A DNA stretch of 64,000 nt from an uncultured Porphyromonadaceae bacterium (GTDB lineage Bacteria; Bacteroidota; Bacteroidia; Bacteroidales; Muribaculaceae). The stretch covers positions 1-64,000 of the forward strand of contig CABUVO010000014.1 in assembly GCA_902495075.1 (NCBI GenBank). Direction: 5' to 3'. Under the pieces are notes generated by a model, which was not told the DNA's origin, made no database searches, and saw only the letters and a program-made list of their open reading frames with translations. The translations under genes were made by a program, and so were the position numbers. Numbering within the stretch: position 1 is the first letter of the stretch; every line of letters starts with the position of its first letter. This document shows, piece by piece, positions 8,755 through 15,866 of the stretch.

Positions 8755-9783
8755 TTACTGGGGTTGTCCGGGTTGTCCGGGAAATTCTAATTCTGGTTTG
8801 TTGTCATCCTGCTCGAGATAATCGAAGAATTTAACAACATTCTCAAGCGACTTATGCTGCTTGGTCATGTTCTCGAGCTGAGTCTGCATCTGAGGATTGT
8901 TCTTCACATACTCTTTGCCCTCGGGAGTGTTGAGCTGCTCAAGCTGCTGAGCCTGCTGCTGCTCCATCTGACGGAGACCCTGTGAAACCTGGCTGTAGGG
9001 AGACATCTGGATCTGCATGCCGAGCTGTGCCATGTCAGGACCGAAGTCATCTTCCATCATAGGCCATACCATATCCTTGTATTGCTCGCGGAGAGCTTCG
9101 TTCTTGATATAGTAATTCTCTTTAGCTCTTACGGTGAAAACGATTGCCTGTGCAATAAAGCAAAGCACCACGAGACTTGCCCACCAGCAAGCCACCTTCT
9201 TCAGGCGGGGGATCCATTTGTTGTTATCCCAGCCGATTGACTGGAACATCGACCAGAAACCATGGTTGAAGTGAAACCAGAGAGCGATGAAGCCGATGAT
9301 GTACACGATCGGAGTCCATACCTGTGAGAATGCCATCTGGAGGAAGAGGGTGCCGGCTGCCGGAGGCACTGTGCCGTGATCGCCACAGATCTCCACGAGC
9401 TGCATCTTTGCCCAGAACTGGATAAGGTGAACTACGAGGAACGCGAGGATCACGAGACCCAGCACGAACATGTTTTTAGACGACCATTCCACGCTTTTGG
9501 GAGTCTTGGAGATGGCATAGCGCACATTACCGCGAGCTTTGCGGTTCTGCACGGTGAGCATCACAGCGTAGATGATGTGGACGATGATGAAGAGAGCCAA
9601 TACTGCAGAAGCTGCCAGAGCATACCAGTTCGCGCCTAAGAATTCGCAAACCGAGTTGTAAGCTGTGGGCCAGCAGATGGCTACGGCGTTCATCAAACAG
9701 TGAAAAGTTACGAATAGGACGAGGAATGCACCCGTAAGGGCCATTACGAACTTACGTCCTACAGACGAGTTTGATAACCACAT
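8755..9783 (-). CDS. sdhC: Complex II cytochrome b subunit with long C-terminal tail
   Basis: This is the membrane anchor and di-heme cytochrome b of complex II. Five hydrophobic helices lie at about residues 12-35, 54-78, 104-126, 150-174 and 198-219. Candidate heme histidines are H28, H69, H119 and H171/H174. The unusual part is residues 221-342. Family members I know are about 210-240 residues. Here an extra hydrophilic tail of about 120 residues is rich in Gln, Met and acidic residues (for example RQMEQQQAQQLEQL), probably helical, and ends in PGQPGQPQ. Reading frame and spacing to sdhA (8 nt) are normal, so the tail is part of the gene and not a frameshift artefact. Confidence 0.93.
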   Translation of the reverse strand: MWLSNSSVGRKFVMALTGAFLVLFVTFHCLMNAVAICWPTAYNSVCEFLGANWYALAASAVLALFIIVHIIYAVMLTVQNRKARGNVRYAISKTPKSVEWSSKNMFVLGLVILAFLVVHLIQFWAKMQLVEICGDHGTVPPAAGTLFLQMAFSQVWTPIVYIIGFIALWFHFNHGFWSMFQSIGWDNNKWIPRLKKVACWWASLVVLCFIAQAIVFTVRAKENYYIKNEALREQYKDMVWPMMEDDFGPDMAQLGMQIQMSPYSQVSQGLRQMEQQQAQQLEQLNTPEGKEYVKNNPQMQTQLENMTKQHKSLENVVKFFDYLEQDDNKPELEFPGQPGQPQ

Positions 9784-9922
9784 AGCAGTTTTTAATTAAT
9801 TATTAGATTATTTTTATTAGTTTTTCAATCGTTAATTTTTCAATCGTCAATTCGTTAATGAAGCATCCTCCCTACCTGCTCCCGGCCACAGGGACAAAGA
9901 GACGGCAGAATACTTCTTCTTG

Positions 9923-9930
9923 CAAATTTA
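9923..9930 (-). promoter_or_regulatory. Putative -7 box for sdhCAB
   Basis: Minus-strand TAAATTTG fits TAnnTTTG and lies about 140 nt before the sdhC ATG. A second candidate, TATCTTTG, lies at 10003-9996. Confidence 0.4.
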
Positions 9931-10023
9931 TGATTATTTCCGCAATCCATAAAATAATTATGGAAAAATTTCTTAAATAATTCGATTTAATGCTGCAAAG
10001 ATATATTTTTCGCTGATTATGGG

Positions 10024-10053
10024 TTGGAATATCAGAAATTTTATGTAACTTTG
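10024..10053 (+). promoter_or_regulatory. Promoter of tRNA-Arg
   Basis: TTG at 10024-10026, a 19-nt spacer, then TAACTTTG at 10046-10053: a full match to the Bacteroidetes sigma-ABfr promoter. It lies about 42 nt before the tRNA. Confidence 0.75.
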
Positions 10054-10094
10054 CAGTTGAAACCGACGGAGTCTGTCTCCGCCGCATTCGGATT

Positions 10095-10168
10095 GGTCTG
10101 GTAGCTCAGCTGGATAGAGCAACAGCCTTCTAAGCTGTGGGTCTTGGGTTCGAATCCCAACCGGATCA
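10095..10168 (+). tRNA. tRNA-Arg (anticodon TCT)
   Basis: The 74-nt cloverleaf folds fully. Acceptor arms GGTCTGG and CCGGATC pair with two G-T pairs, the D stem is GCTC/GAGC, the anticodon stem ACAGC/GCTGT holds loop CTTCTAA, and the T stem TTGGG/CCCAA holds TTCGAAT. The discriminator is A, and CCA is not encoded. Confidence 0.97.
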
Positions 10169-10171
10169 CAA

Positions 10172-10216
10172 AATAAAAGCGTAATCAACCGAGTAATCGA
10201 TTGTTACGCTTTTATT
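10172..10216 (+). terminator. Terminator after tRNA-Arg
   Basis: Arms AATAAAAGCGTAATCAA (10172-10188) and TTGTTACGCTTTTATT (10201-10216) pair with a single bulge. An AT-rich tail follows, four bases past the tRNA end. Confidence 0.75.
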
Positions 10217-10328
10217 ATTTTCTATTTAAATTGGTATTAAAGTATGTACTCTGCAATGAACTGTTAGAAACTGTTTAAACTTATAAAGTTCATCTTTAAA
10301 TCATCTTTAAATTTAAAGTTGAGACACA

Positions 10329-10784
10329 TCACTTTTCTTCGGGAGTGATGACACCCTTGTAGATGCCGAGCAGGTCGAAGCGATGGAGTATGCCATCTGA
10401 CAAGCCTATGTCGTAACCGGCATTGCGTTTCTTGATGCTCACAGCTTTCAGATCGCTGAAATTCTTAGAGATATATTTCCGTATCGTATTAGGCACCAAA
10501 TCCTCAGGCAAAGCCTTTTTGCCACAGTCAACGGATGTCCATTTCCCTTTGTTGCTGAATTCCACCTTGACACCATTGGTCAGTTTCACGTCATAATCTG
10601 TTTTCTTCAACAAGTGCCTGTCAACCTTTATCATCGACACTTTTGCTTTCGGGAAATAATCGGTCAGCATTTTCTGTGCCTCCTCCGGAAGGTCCTCCCT
10701 TTTGATTGTATATTTGTCGATGAACGCATTTGCGGCAGTGACCGTCATGACCAGTGCCATCAGGGTAAGCAGTAATTTCTTCAT
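10329..10784 (-). CDS. Secreted PepSY-like protein
   Basis: This 151-residue protein has a clear signal peptide (MKKLLLTLMALVMTVTAANA, cut near residue 20). Two similar halves follow, each with a short alpha/beta unit: LPEEAQKMLTDYFPKAKVSM and LVPNTIRKYISKNFSDLKAV, each ending in a GxxVxFxxxGxW-like beta hairpin. This pattern fits the PepSY-like (formerly DUF2874, BLIP-like) periplasmic family, common in Bacteroidetes and of unknown function. It stands alone, with a spacer on each side. A partial copy of the 180-bp dispersed repeat lies just upstream (10798-10825). Confidence 0.8.
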   Translation of the reverse strand: MKKLLLTLMALVMTVTAANAFIDKYTIKREDLPEEAQKMLTDYFPKAKVSMIKVDRHLLKKTDYDVKLTNGVKVEFSNKGKWTSVDCGKKALPEDLVPNTIRKYISKNFSDLKAVSIKKRNAGYDIGLSDGILHRFDLLGIYKGVITPEEK

Positions 10785-10797
10785 GTGTGTTTATTAT

Positions 10798-10825
10798 TTA
10801 ATTTAAGTTACGCAAGCTTCAACTT
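10798..10825. repeat. Fragment of the 180-bp TIR repeat
   Basis: The sequence ATTTAAGTTACGCAAGCTTC and its continuation match, in reverse complement and with few changes, the right end of the repeats at 22709-22888 and 24114-24291. Confidence 0.6.
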
Positions 10826-10941
10826 TGCGCCTGCTAATGTTGAATTATTCTCAGCTTATCCTTTAACGCATCATTCGTGCCAAAATGATTTATTTTAAGA
10901 TTCTTTATCTTTAATTGAAGTTGTTTAAACTAAGAGAGCGT

Positions 10942-10960
10942 GTTTATAATAAGTAAGTAT
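10942..10960. repeat. Fragment related to the MITE-like element
   Basis: GTTTATAATAAGTAA (10942-10956) is identical to the reverse complement of 15136-15150 inside the element at 14940-15171. It runs on into TAAGTAAGTATT-like sequence resembling that element's terminal repeat. Confidence 0.5.
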
Positions 10961-10973
10961 TTAAAATACCCAA

Positions 10974-11504
10974 TTATCTCACTTTCCAGTTGATTTCAAG
11001 TGGATTATTACGCATCTCCCATATTAGTGGATACTGCTTGCAATCAAGAATCCAGACCTCACCACCTTCGGCATCAATCGCATGCAACAGATTCCCAAGA
11101 TTGCAATTTGAATCCCTGTCAAGGAGCATGTATTCCACACCATCATATATAAATTTACCAGTATCTTTCAATGAGTTATAAGCCTTACGTGAAATCATGG
11201 CGAATGTCTCGTCGTTCGATAATTTTATATGATTTCCATCCTCAGGCATCATAAAGCTCAGGGAATTTCCCGTCTCTACGGCTTGTGGAGTCATCCGGTA
11301 AGTCCCAGACCACCATTTGAGATTCCTTTCTATTCCCCAGTGCAACGTAACACCACCATCCCTTTCCGGAACGAATACATATTGAAAACGACGTGTCTGC
11401 CCATGAAGCTTATAAACAAACTTAAGCGTGTCTGTCTGCTCAACTGCAAAACAAGCCGGCAACACCGAAAGAAGCATTATAAAAAACAGAAATGATCTTT
11501 TCAT
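10974..11504 (-). CDS. Exported protein of unknown function, GH92 operon
   Basis: I do not recognise a family. The ATG at 11504 gives 176 residues starting with a good signal peptide (MKRSFLFFIMLLSVLPACFA). A longer frame to 11528 would overlap the GH92 gene and bury the signal. The mature part is predicted beta-rich, with many aromatic residues (LKWWSGTYRMTP, KFIYDGVEYMLLD). The start is 2 nt after the GH92 stop codon, so the two genes should be cotranscribed and the protein probably acts outside the cytoplasm alongside the mannosidase. A role in the same glycan pathway is inference from position only. Confidence 0.75.
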   Translation of the reverse strand: MKRSFLFFIMLLSVLPACFAVEQTDTLKFVYKLHGQTRRFQYVFVPERDGGVTLHWGIERNLKWWSGTYRMTPQAVETGNSLSFMMPEDGNHIKLSNDETFAMISRKAYNSLKDTGKFIYDGVEYMLLDRDSNCNLGNLLHAIDAEGGEVWILDCKQYPLIWEMRNNPLEINWKVR

Positions 11505-11506
11505 CT

Positions 11507-13834
11507 TTAATACATTTTTACACCCCAATTCTTAGGTTTATCACCCATTTTCAGTTTTAACTCACCTCCCGACATTATGTCCGCATGGCGTATTGCCGAA
11601 TACGGATAATCCTTTCCATTAAGAGTTGCCGATTGGATGTATCGGTTTTTATCGGAGAGTTTCTCTGCTGATATGGTGAACGTCTTTCCGTTCTCCAGAT
11701 TGATAGTGGTTGTCTTGAGTATAGGGGTATGTATGAGATAATAATCCTGCCCCGCATTCGGATAGAATCCCATCATATGGAATGCCAGCCAAGAAGACAT
11801 CGCTCCGGAATCATCATTTCCCGGTAAGCCGTCAGGCTGGTCGGAATAATTCTTGCCTATGATTTCAAGAACCTGGTCGCTGCTTCTGTCCGGGCGACCA
11901 ATCCAGTGATAAAGACAGGGCGACAGAAAAGAGGGCTCATTGTTTACGTTGAAATAATTCTTGTCAAAAAATTTGTCAAGACGTTTCTCAAACGCTTCAT
12001 CTCCACCACATTTTGCAATCAACCCGGCAACATCATGTGGAATGCTTAGAGAATATTCCCACGAAGAGGCTTCATAAAAGAACATATCCCACCAAGGAGT
12101 GTACCAAGGGCCCTCGAACATTACAGGAGTGTAGCGATATGTAGGTTTGCGATATTTCGAATGTCCGAATGGCAATTCATCAAGCCATCTTCCTTTATTG
12201 TCGCGAGGCATTATGAAGCCTTTTGTCGAATCATGTTCATAGTCCTCTCGCCAAAGATTCTTCCAATTTTCCGACTGCCGGAGATATTTTTCCGCTAATT
12301 CATCATATCCAAGACCCTTCGCCACAAGATATATTGCATAATCGCAGTAGGAATACTCAACTGTGCGATTGCCGGCACGCGGGATTCCGTGGGGGATATA
12401 TCCCAATTCCAGATATTCCCGCAATCCGCCTCTACCTTCAGCCTCATGATTACCGCCGGGATCAATAGTTGCATCTTTAAGCATAGCCTTGAGTCCCTCT
12501 TCATAATCTACTCCCTTCACCCCTTTTACAAAAGCATCGGCAATCACAATCTCGGCATTTGAGCCTCCCTGCGTTCTGCCGTTAGCATTCCCACTTCGGG
12601 CATCAGGCATGTAGCCATCGCGCTTGCAGATATTTATAAGAGAATTAACAATATCCTTCTGACGGTTCGAATCAATCAACGTTATCAGGGGAGTTGAAGT
12701 GCGGTAGGTATCCCAGATCGCGTAAAAATCATCATAATATGGCACAGGATCAGTCCATAGAGGATTCTCTCCGCTACGATCCACGGGCATGATCATAGTG
12801 TGATATAACGCCGTATAAAACATTCGCTTCAGGCTTTCGGGAGTAGATGAGTCAATCTCTATCCTCGACAAAAGATTCTCCCAAGAATCAAGCAGCTCCC
12901 AGTAGATATCATCAAATGATTTTCCGGAAGTCTCTTTGAGCAGATTTTCTCTCGCCTTTAATGGGCTTATAAAGGAAATACCAACCCTTACATTGAGAGT
13001 CTTGACATCGGGAGCAAACTTCATCTGCACCCCCGTTTTCTCTCCCGAATCATATTGGCTCTTGACATCTGATAATACTTTACCTTTCCATGTGGCAGTC
13101 TCTATTGCCGGCTGATCTGTCGTAAGATAAAAATATACCGTATACGCTCTGCCATTGTTCCATCCACCCCTGATGCGGCTATAGCCACAGATTTCCGAGT
13201 CCGACAATACCTGAACTTCCGATCCCACAAATTGCTGCGCCTCCCGCGCATCGGGCACCGGACTCTCCCCTAAAAAGAATCCGGCATCTATCATCAATGA
13301 CGGCAAAGAATCCTCGGGATTGATTACCCTCCCGGAATATGCAGAATAATTTTTATCAGAATTTTCCGGATAAGTTATTCTATACGCAGCGGCACGATCA
13401 GCGGTAGTGATTTCCGTGCGTATTCCGCTGTTTTTATATGTTGTGGAATAATACCCGAGTTTTATCTCTTCATTTTCTCGATAATCTATATGCTCAATGC
13501 TGGTAAGATTCCCGCAAAACGGCTGGATAAGTATATTTCCATACTTGGGACCTCCGCCCGTGCCGCTGACATGCACCTGTGAAAAACCATTCACCTGTTC
13601 CGGCATCGGTAGCCATCCGCTATTAGGCGACGGAGTGCAATCGGGCGACGGCTTAACCATACCGTAAGGCATCGACGGACCGACAAACACACGACCCAAC
13701 CCCTCCGACCCAATCCTCGGATCCACATAATCCACGCATCTCCCTTCCGTCTTTGCGGCAGCCGCCTCCACCAGCAATCCATTCCCAAAGATTGCCAACC
13801 AGCAAAGCAATATATTAAAAATTTTACGATTCAT
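11507..13834 (-). CDS. GH92 family alpha-mannosidase
   Basis: This 775-residue exported enzyme belongs to glycoside hydrolase family 92, calcium-dependent exo-alpha-mannosidases (mostly alpha-1,2) that trim N-glycans and yeast mannan. A signal peptide covers residues 1-25. The family N-terminal domain starts at YVDPRIGSEGLGRVFVGPS and contains HVSGTGGGPKYGNI near residue 85. The (alpha/alpha)6 domain has FYAIWDTYRTSTPL and, near residue 670, GLPGNDDSGAMSSW, the conserved GN(E/D)D loop near the active site. Length is normal for the family. It is the first gene of a two-gene leftward operon. There is no SusCD pair next to it, so it may act with transporters encoded elsewhere. Confidence 0.95.
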   Translation of the reverse strand: MNRKIFNILLCWLAIFGNGLLVEAAAAKTEGRCVDYVDPRIGSEGLGRVFVGPSMPYGMVKPSPDCTPSPNSGWLPMPEQVNGFSQVHVSGTGGGPKYGNILIQPFCGNLTSIEHIDYRENEEIKLGYYSTTYKNSGIRTEITTADRAAAYRITYPENSDKNYSAYSGRVINPEDSLPSLMIDAGFFLGESPVPDAREAQQFVGSEVQVLSDSEICGYSRIRGGWNNGRAYTVYFYLTTDQPAIETATWKGKVLSDVKSQYDSGEKTGVQMKFAPDVKTLNVRVGISFISPLKARENLLKETSGKSFDDIYWELLDSWENLLSRIEIDSSTPESLKRMFYTALYHTMIMPVDRSGENPLWTDPVPYYDDFYAIWDTYRTSTPLITLIDSNRQKDIVNSLINICKRDGYMPDARSGNANGRTQGGSNAEIVIADAFVKGVKGVDYEEGLKAMLKDATIDPGGNHEAEGRGGLREYLELGYIPHGIPRAGNRTVEYSYCDYAIYLVAKGLGYDELAEKYLRQSENWKNLWREDYEHDSTKGFIMPRDNKGRWLDELPFGHSKYRKPTYRYTPVMFEGPWYTPWWDMFFYEASSWEYSLSIPHDVAGLIAKCGGDEAFEKRLDKFFDKNYFNVNNEPSFLSPCLYHWIGRPDRSSDQVLEIIGKNYSDQPDGLPGNDDSGAMSSWLAFHMMGFYPNAGQDYYLIHTPILKTTTINLENGKTFTISAEKLSDKNRYIQSATLNGKDYPYSAIRHADIMSGGELKLKMGDKPKNWGVKMY

Positions 13835-13868
13835 AGGTAACAGCCAAATAAGCGAACTTCTCTCTTAG

Positions 13869-13876
13869 CAAAATTA
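13869..13876 (-). promoter_or_regulatory. Putative -7 box for GH92 operon
   Basis: Minus-strand TAATTTTG fits TAnnTTTG and lies 35 nt before the GH92 ATG. Confidence 0.5.
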
Positions 13877-13976
13877 GCTATAATTTCCCTCTTTTACAAT
13901 AATCTTCGTTCTTTTATCTTTCCGGTGGAGCAAACTGTTTTTTCTTTACATCTTTTACGTTTATAAAAAATTTGCT

Positions 13977-13984
13977 TATATTTG
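13977..13984 (+). promoter_or_regulatory. Putative -7 box for Rpn-like gene
   Basis: TATATTTG lies 28 nt before the ATG at 14012, giving a very short leader. Confidence 0.5.
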
Positions 13985-14011
13985 TACATCTGATTTATTA
14001 TAATTCGATTT

Positions 14012-14923
14012 ATGAGCAAATTTGTAGATCCTTTTACAGATACAGGTTTCAAGATTATCTTCGGCAAGGAGAACAAATCAAATGAAATTTTGATGGCGTT
14101 TCTGAATGACCTCTTTGCCGGGCAACCTGAATTCGAACCTATCACAAGCCTACGCTATCTTAACAATGAGCGTAGCCGTGAATACGTTGATGACAGGTAT
14201 ATTATTTATGATGTCATATGTGAGACACAATCCGGTCATCGTTTCATTGTTGAAATGCAAAGACAGCCTCAGCCATACTTCTTTGCCCGTTCAGTATATT
14301 ATATGTCAAGGGCTATTTACGAACAAGGTCTGCGGGGATTGCAGAAGGAAAAAGACAATTGGGAGTACCGCCTCATACCCGTGATTGGCGTGTTTTTCTG
14401 TGACTTTCATGTTCCGGAACTGGACAATGATCTTGTGCAACATATTCGTCTTTGCAATGTCGCCACCAATAAACCGATAGGCAATCTGATGTGTTACACA
14501 TTCATACAGTTACCAATGTTCAAGAAAGAGGAACAAGACTGTGAGACAGAATTTGACAAATGGATATATATACTTAAAAATATGAGCACTATGCAGACTA
14601 TGCCGTTTACATCCCATCGCGACATATTCGAACGCCTTGCAAGTGTGAGCAATGTCGCAACCCTGTCTCCCGAAGAAAGGAGACAATATGACTATGACGT
14701 GAAAAAGGCCAGAGATTATAGGGCAGAAATGAGCTATGCTCGTAAAACAGGGCATGCCGAGGGGCATGCTGAAGGCAAAGCTGAAGGCAGAGCTGAAGGC
14801 AGAGCTGAAGGTGAGGCGAAGAAAGCCATTAAAATCGCAAGAAACCTTTTGCTTATGGGCATGGACAAAGAATCTATAATTAAGGTCACCGGAATCAGTG
14901 AATCAGAATTGGATCAATTATAA
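14012..14923 (+). CDS. Rpn family PD-(D/E)XK nuclease
   Basis: This 303-residue protein matches the Rpn/YhgA-like family (PDDEXK_2), often labelled putative transposase. Members are DNA endonucleases that promote recA-independent recombination. It opens with FVDPFTDTGFKIIFGKE. The nuclease core has YDVICETQSGHRFIVEMQRQ near residue 70, where D, E and the ExQ variant of the ExK motif are visible. From about residue 248 there is a run of four-residue xAEG repeats (GHAEGHAEGKAEGRAEG), then a helix-turn-helix-like end (MDKESIIKVTGISESELDQL). These repeats are encoded by a near-perfect 12-nt tandem repeat, so their number can change by slippage. A MITE-like element begins 17 nt past the stop. Confidence 0.9.
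   Translation: MSKFVDPFTDTGFKIIFGKENKSNEILMAFLNDLFAGQPEFEPITSLRYLNNERSREYVDDRYIIYDVICETQSGHRFIVEMQRQPQPYFFARSVYYMSRAIYEQGLRGLQKEKDNWEYRLIPVIGVFFCDFHVPELDNDLVQHIRLCNVATNKPIGNLMCYTFIQLPMFKKEEQDCETEFDKWIYILKNMSTMQTMPFTSHRDIFERLASVSNVATLSPEERRQYDYDVKKARDYRAEMSYARKTGHAEGHAEGKAEGRAEGRAEGEAKKAIKIARNLLLMGMDKESIIKVTGISESELDQL
14751..14813 (+). repeat. 12-nt tandem repeat inside Rpn gene
   Basis: About five copies of a 12-nt unit (GCTGAAGGCARA) encode the xAEG repeats. Unit length is a multiple of three, so gain or loss keeps the frame. Confidence 0.8.
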
Positions 14924-14939
14924 CAATTGATTCTGATGG

Positions 14940-15171
14940 ATAAGTAAGTATTGAAACACTTAAGTATGACATCGAAATTATTTAATGTAAGTAAGTGTTG
15001 GGAATTAGCTTATATTAAATTTTAGGAGATTTTGAGATGATTTCTTGATTTCGAAGAAGGAGCATAGCGGGCTATGTGATTGATGAGAAGTCAAGAAAGC
15101 ATCCAAAAGATTAAAAATTTAAATAAGCCATACATTTACTTATTATAAACTAATTTTCAATACTTACTTAT
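14940..15171. mobile_element. Palindromic MITE-like element, 232 bp
   Basis: Perfect 17-bp terminal inverted repeats ATAAGTAAGTATTGAAA lie at 14940-14956 and 15155-15171 (reverse complement). The interior is also an imperfect palindrome: 15008-15051 pairs with 15088-15128, and 14973-15002 pairs with 15128-15157. The centre is GCATAGCGGGCTATG. There is no coding capacity. This is the structure of a non-autonomous transposable element or a very long RNA hairpin. No clear target-site duplication is visible, and no partner transposase is in the window. Confidence 0.6.
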
Positions 15172-15207
15172 TGATTAGTCATACTTACTTAAAAATAAAT
15201 GATGGAT

Positions 15208-15244
15208 AAAAAATGAGGCGCGGTTTCCCCACGCCTTATTTTTA
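15208..15244. terminator. Terminator-like hairpin
   Basis: Arms AAAAATGAGGCG and CGCCTTATTTTT pair with one mismatch, with A and T runs outside, so it can act on either strand. On the minus strand it directly follows the orphan gene tail at 15282-15326, as expected if it once ended that lost gene. Confidence 0.65.
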
Positions 15245-15281
15245 TTTCACCTCTTGGCACCTTTACATGCCTTGAGCATAA

Positions 15282-15326
15282 TTATTTGATGATGCGTTTT
15301 GTCACCCTGTTGCCCTGCTTAACGAT
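15282..15326 (-). pseudogene. Orphan C-terminal tail of a secreted protein
   Basis: On the minus strand this encodes IVKQGNRVTKRIIK followed by a stop, without an upstream gene. It is 44/45 identical to 15867-15911, the end of the secreted protein gene next door. It is best read as the last codons of a deleted paralogue, now joined to the truncated HEPN frame. Confidence 0.75.
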
Positions 15327-15393
15327 AATTACTTCTTTGAAGCCTGTATTCAATCAAGTCTCTCCTGGAATCTTCATCTAAAGTTACTTTCAT
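15319..15393 (-). pseudogene. Truncated HEPN (HepT-like) toxin gene
   Basis: The ATG at 15393 overlaps the MNT stop codon by 4 nt (ATGA), the usual arrangement of MNT-HEPN pairs. The frame reads MKVTLDEDSRRDLIEYRLQRS, which fits the first helix of HEPN proteins (TLDEESRxxLVEYRIQRA is the typical start in Bacteroidetes). After NYR it hits TAA inside the duplicated tail sequence. All later HEPN parts, including the RxxxxH RNase motif, are missing. The toxin is therefore almost certainly dead. Confidence 0.75.
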
Positions 15394-15716
15394 AATTCCA
15401 TCCCTTCATTTTGTACATTTATTGTAAATGGAGTCTTCCTTGCGTAGAATGTTCTATTCGCAAGTATAAGCGGAGAGATATTTACTCCCAGAGACAAAGA
15501 GAGGTCGTACAGCTTACCAGAAATCTCAATCTTTCGTTTAGCAAAAGTCTTATTGTCATATCGATCCGGAAGCAATATCAGAAGATCAATATCCGAATCT
15601 TCCCGAGCATCGCCTCTTGCCTGAGATCCATATAGAATACTCTTAGTCTCTGGTGCAAAAGACCTTAGAAGCTGCTTGATTTTGCTTAATATGTACATTC
15701 TCTTAGCAGGAGGCAT
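15390..15716 (-). CDS. MNT-domain nucleotidyltransferase (antitoxin type)
   Basis: This 108-residue minimal nucleotidyltransferase has the hallmark GSQARGDAREDSDIDLLILL near residue 31: the GSxARG helix and the DxD metal site. Such MntA proteins neutralise HEPN RNase toxins (HepT), often by AMPylating the toxin. A promoter with TTG, a 20-nt spacer and TATATTTG lies just upstream. The HEPN gene starts in the expected 4-nt overlap but is broken, so this antitoxin looks orphaned. Alternative: it has kept some independent role. An alternative start is M7. Confidence 0.88.
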   Translation of the reverse strand: MPPAKRMYILSKIKQLLRSFAPETKSILYGSQARGDAREDSDIDLLILLPDRYDNKTFAKRKIEISGKLYDLSLSLGVNISPLILANRTFYARKTPFTINVQNEGMEL

Positions 15717-15736
15717 TTCATAAAAAATTTTATTAT

Positions 15737-15767
15737 CAAATATAGGAAATATTTAGTTATGCTGCAA
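15737..15767 (-). promoter_or_regulatory. Promoter of MNT gene
   Basis: On the minus strand TTG (15767-15765), a 20-nt spacer and TATATTTG (15744-15737), with the ATG 21 nt further on. Confidence 0.7.
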
Positions 15768-15788
15768 ATAGCAAGCATAAAACATAAA

Positions 15789-15818
15789 AAAGAAGCGCGA
15801 AAAATATCGCGCTTCTTT
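15789..15818 (-). terminator. Terminator of locus 1
   Basis: 12-bp perfect arms AAAGAAGCGCGA and TCGCGCTTCTTT flank a 6-nt loop. On the minus strand the stem is followed by a T-rich run. It lies about 50 nt past the last gene of the SusCD operon. Confidence 0.85.
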
Positions 15819-15866
15819 GCACCAGATCCTCCTTCCGTAAGATCTGTTAATGTATTTATGACACCC

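Larger units (their letters stand above)
9784..10094. other. Intergenic region sdhC / tRNA-Arg
   Basis: This 311-nt AT-rich spacer has no supported gene. It holds two minus-strand -7-like boxes for sdhC (TAAATTTG at 9930-9923 and TATCTTTG at 10003-9996) and the plus-strand tRNA promoter at 10024-10053. A short TCAATCGTTAATTTTTCAATCGTCAATTCG-like direct repeat lies near 9826-9855. Confidence 0.6.
14924..15318. other. Noncoding patch: MITE, terminator, gene tail remnant
   Basis: This stretch of about 395 nt has no intact gene. In order it holds a palindromic MITE-like element (14940-15171), a terminator hairpin (15208-15244) and the duplicated tail of the gene at 15867 (15282-15326). Confidence 0.75.
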
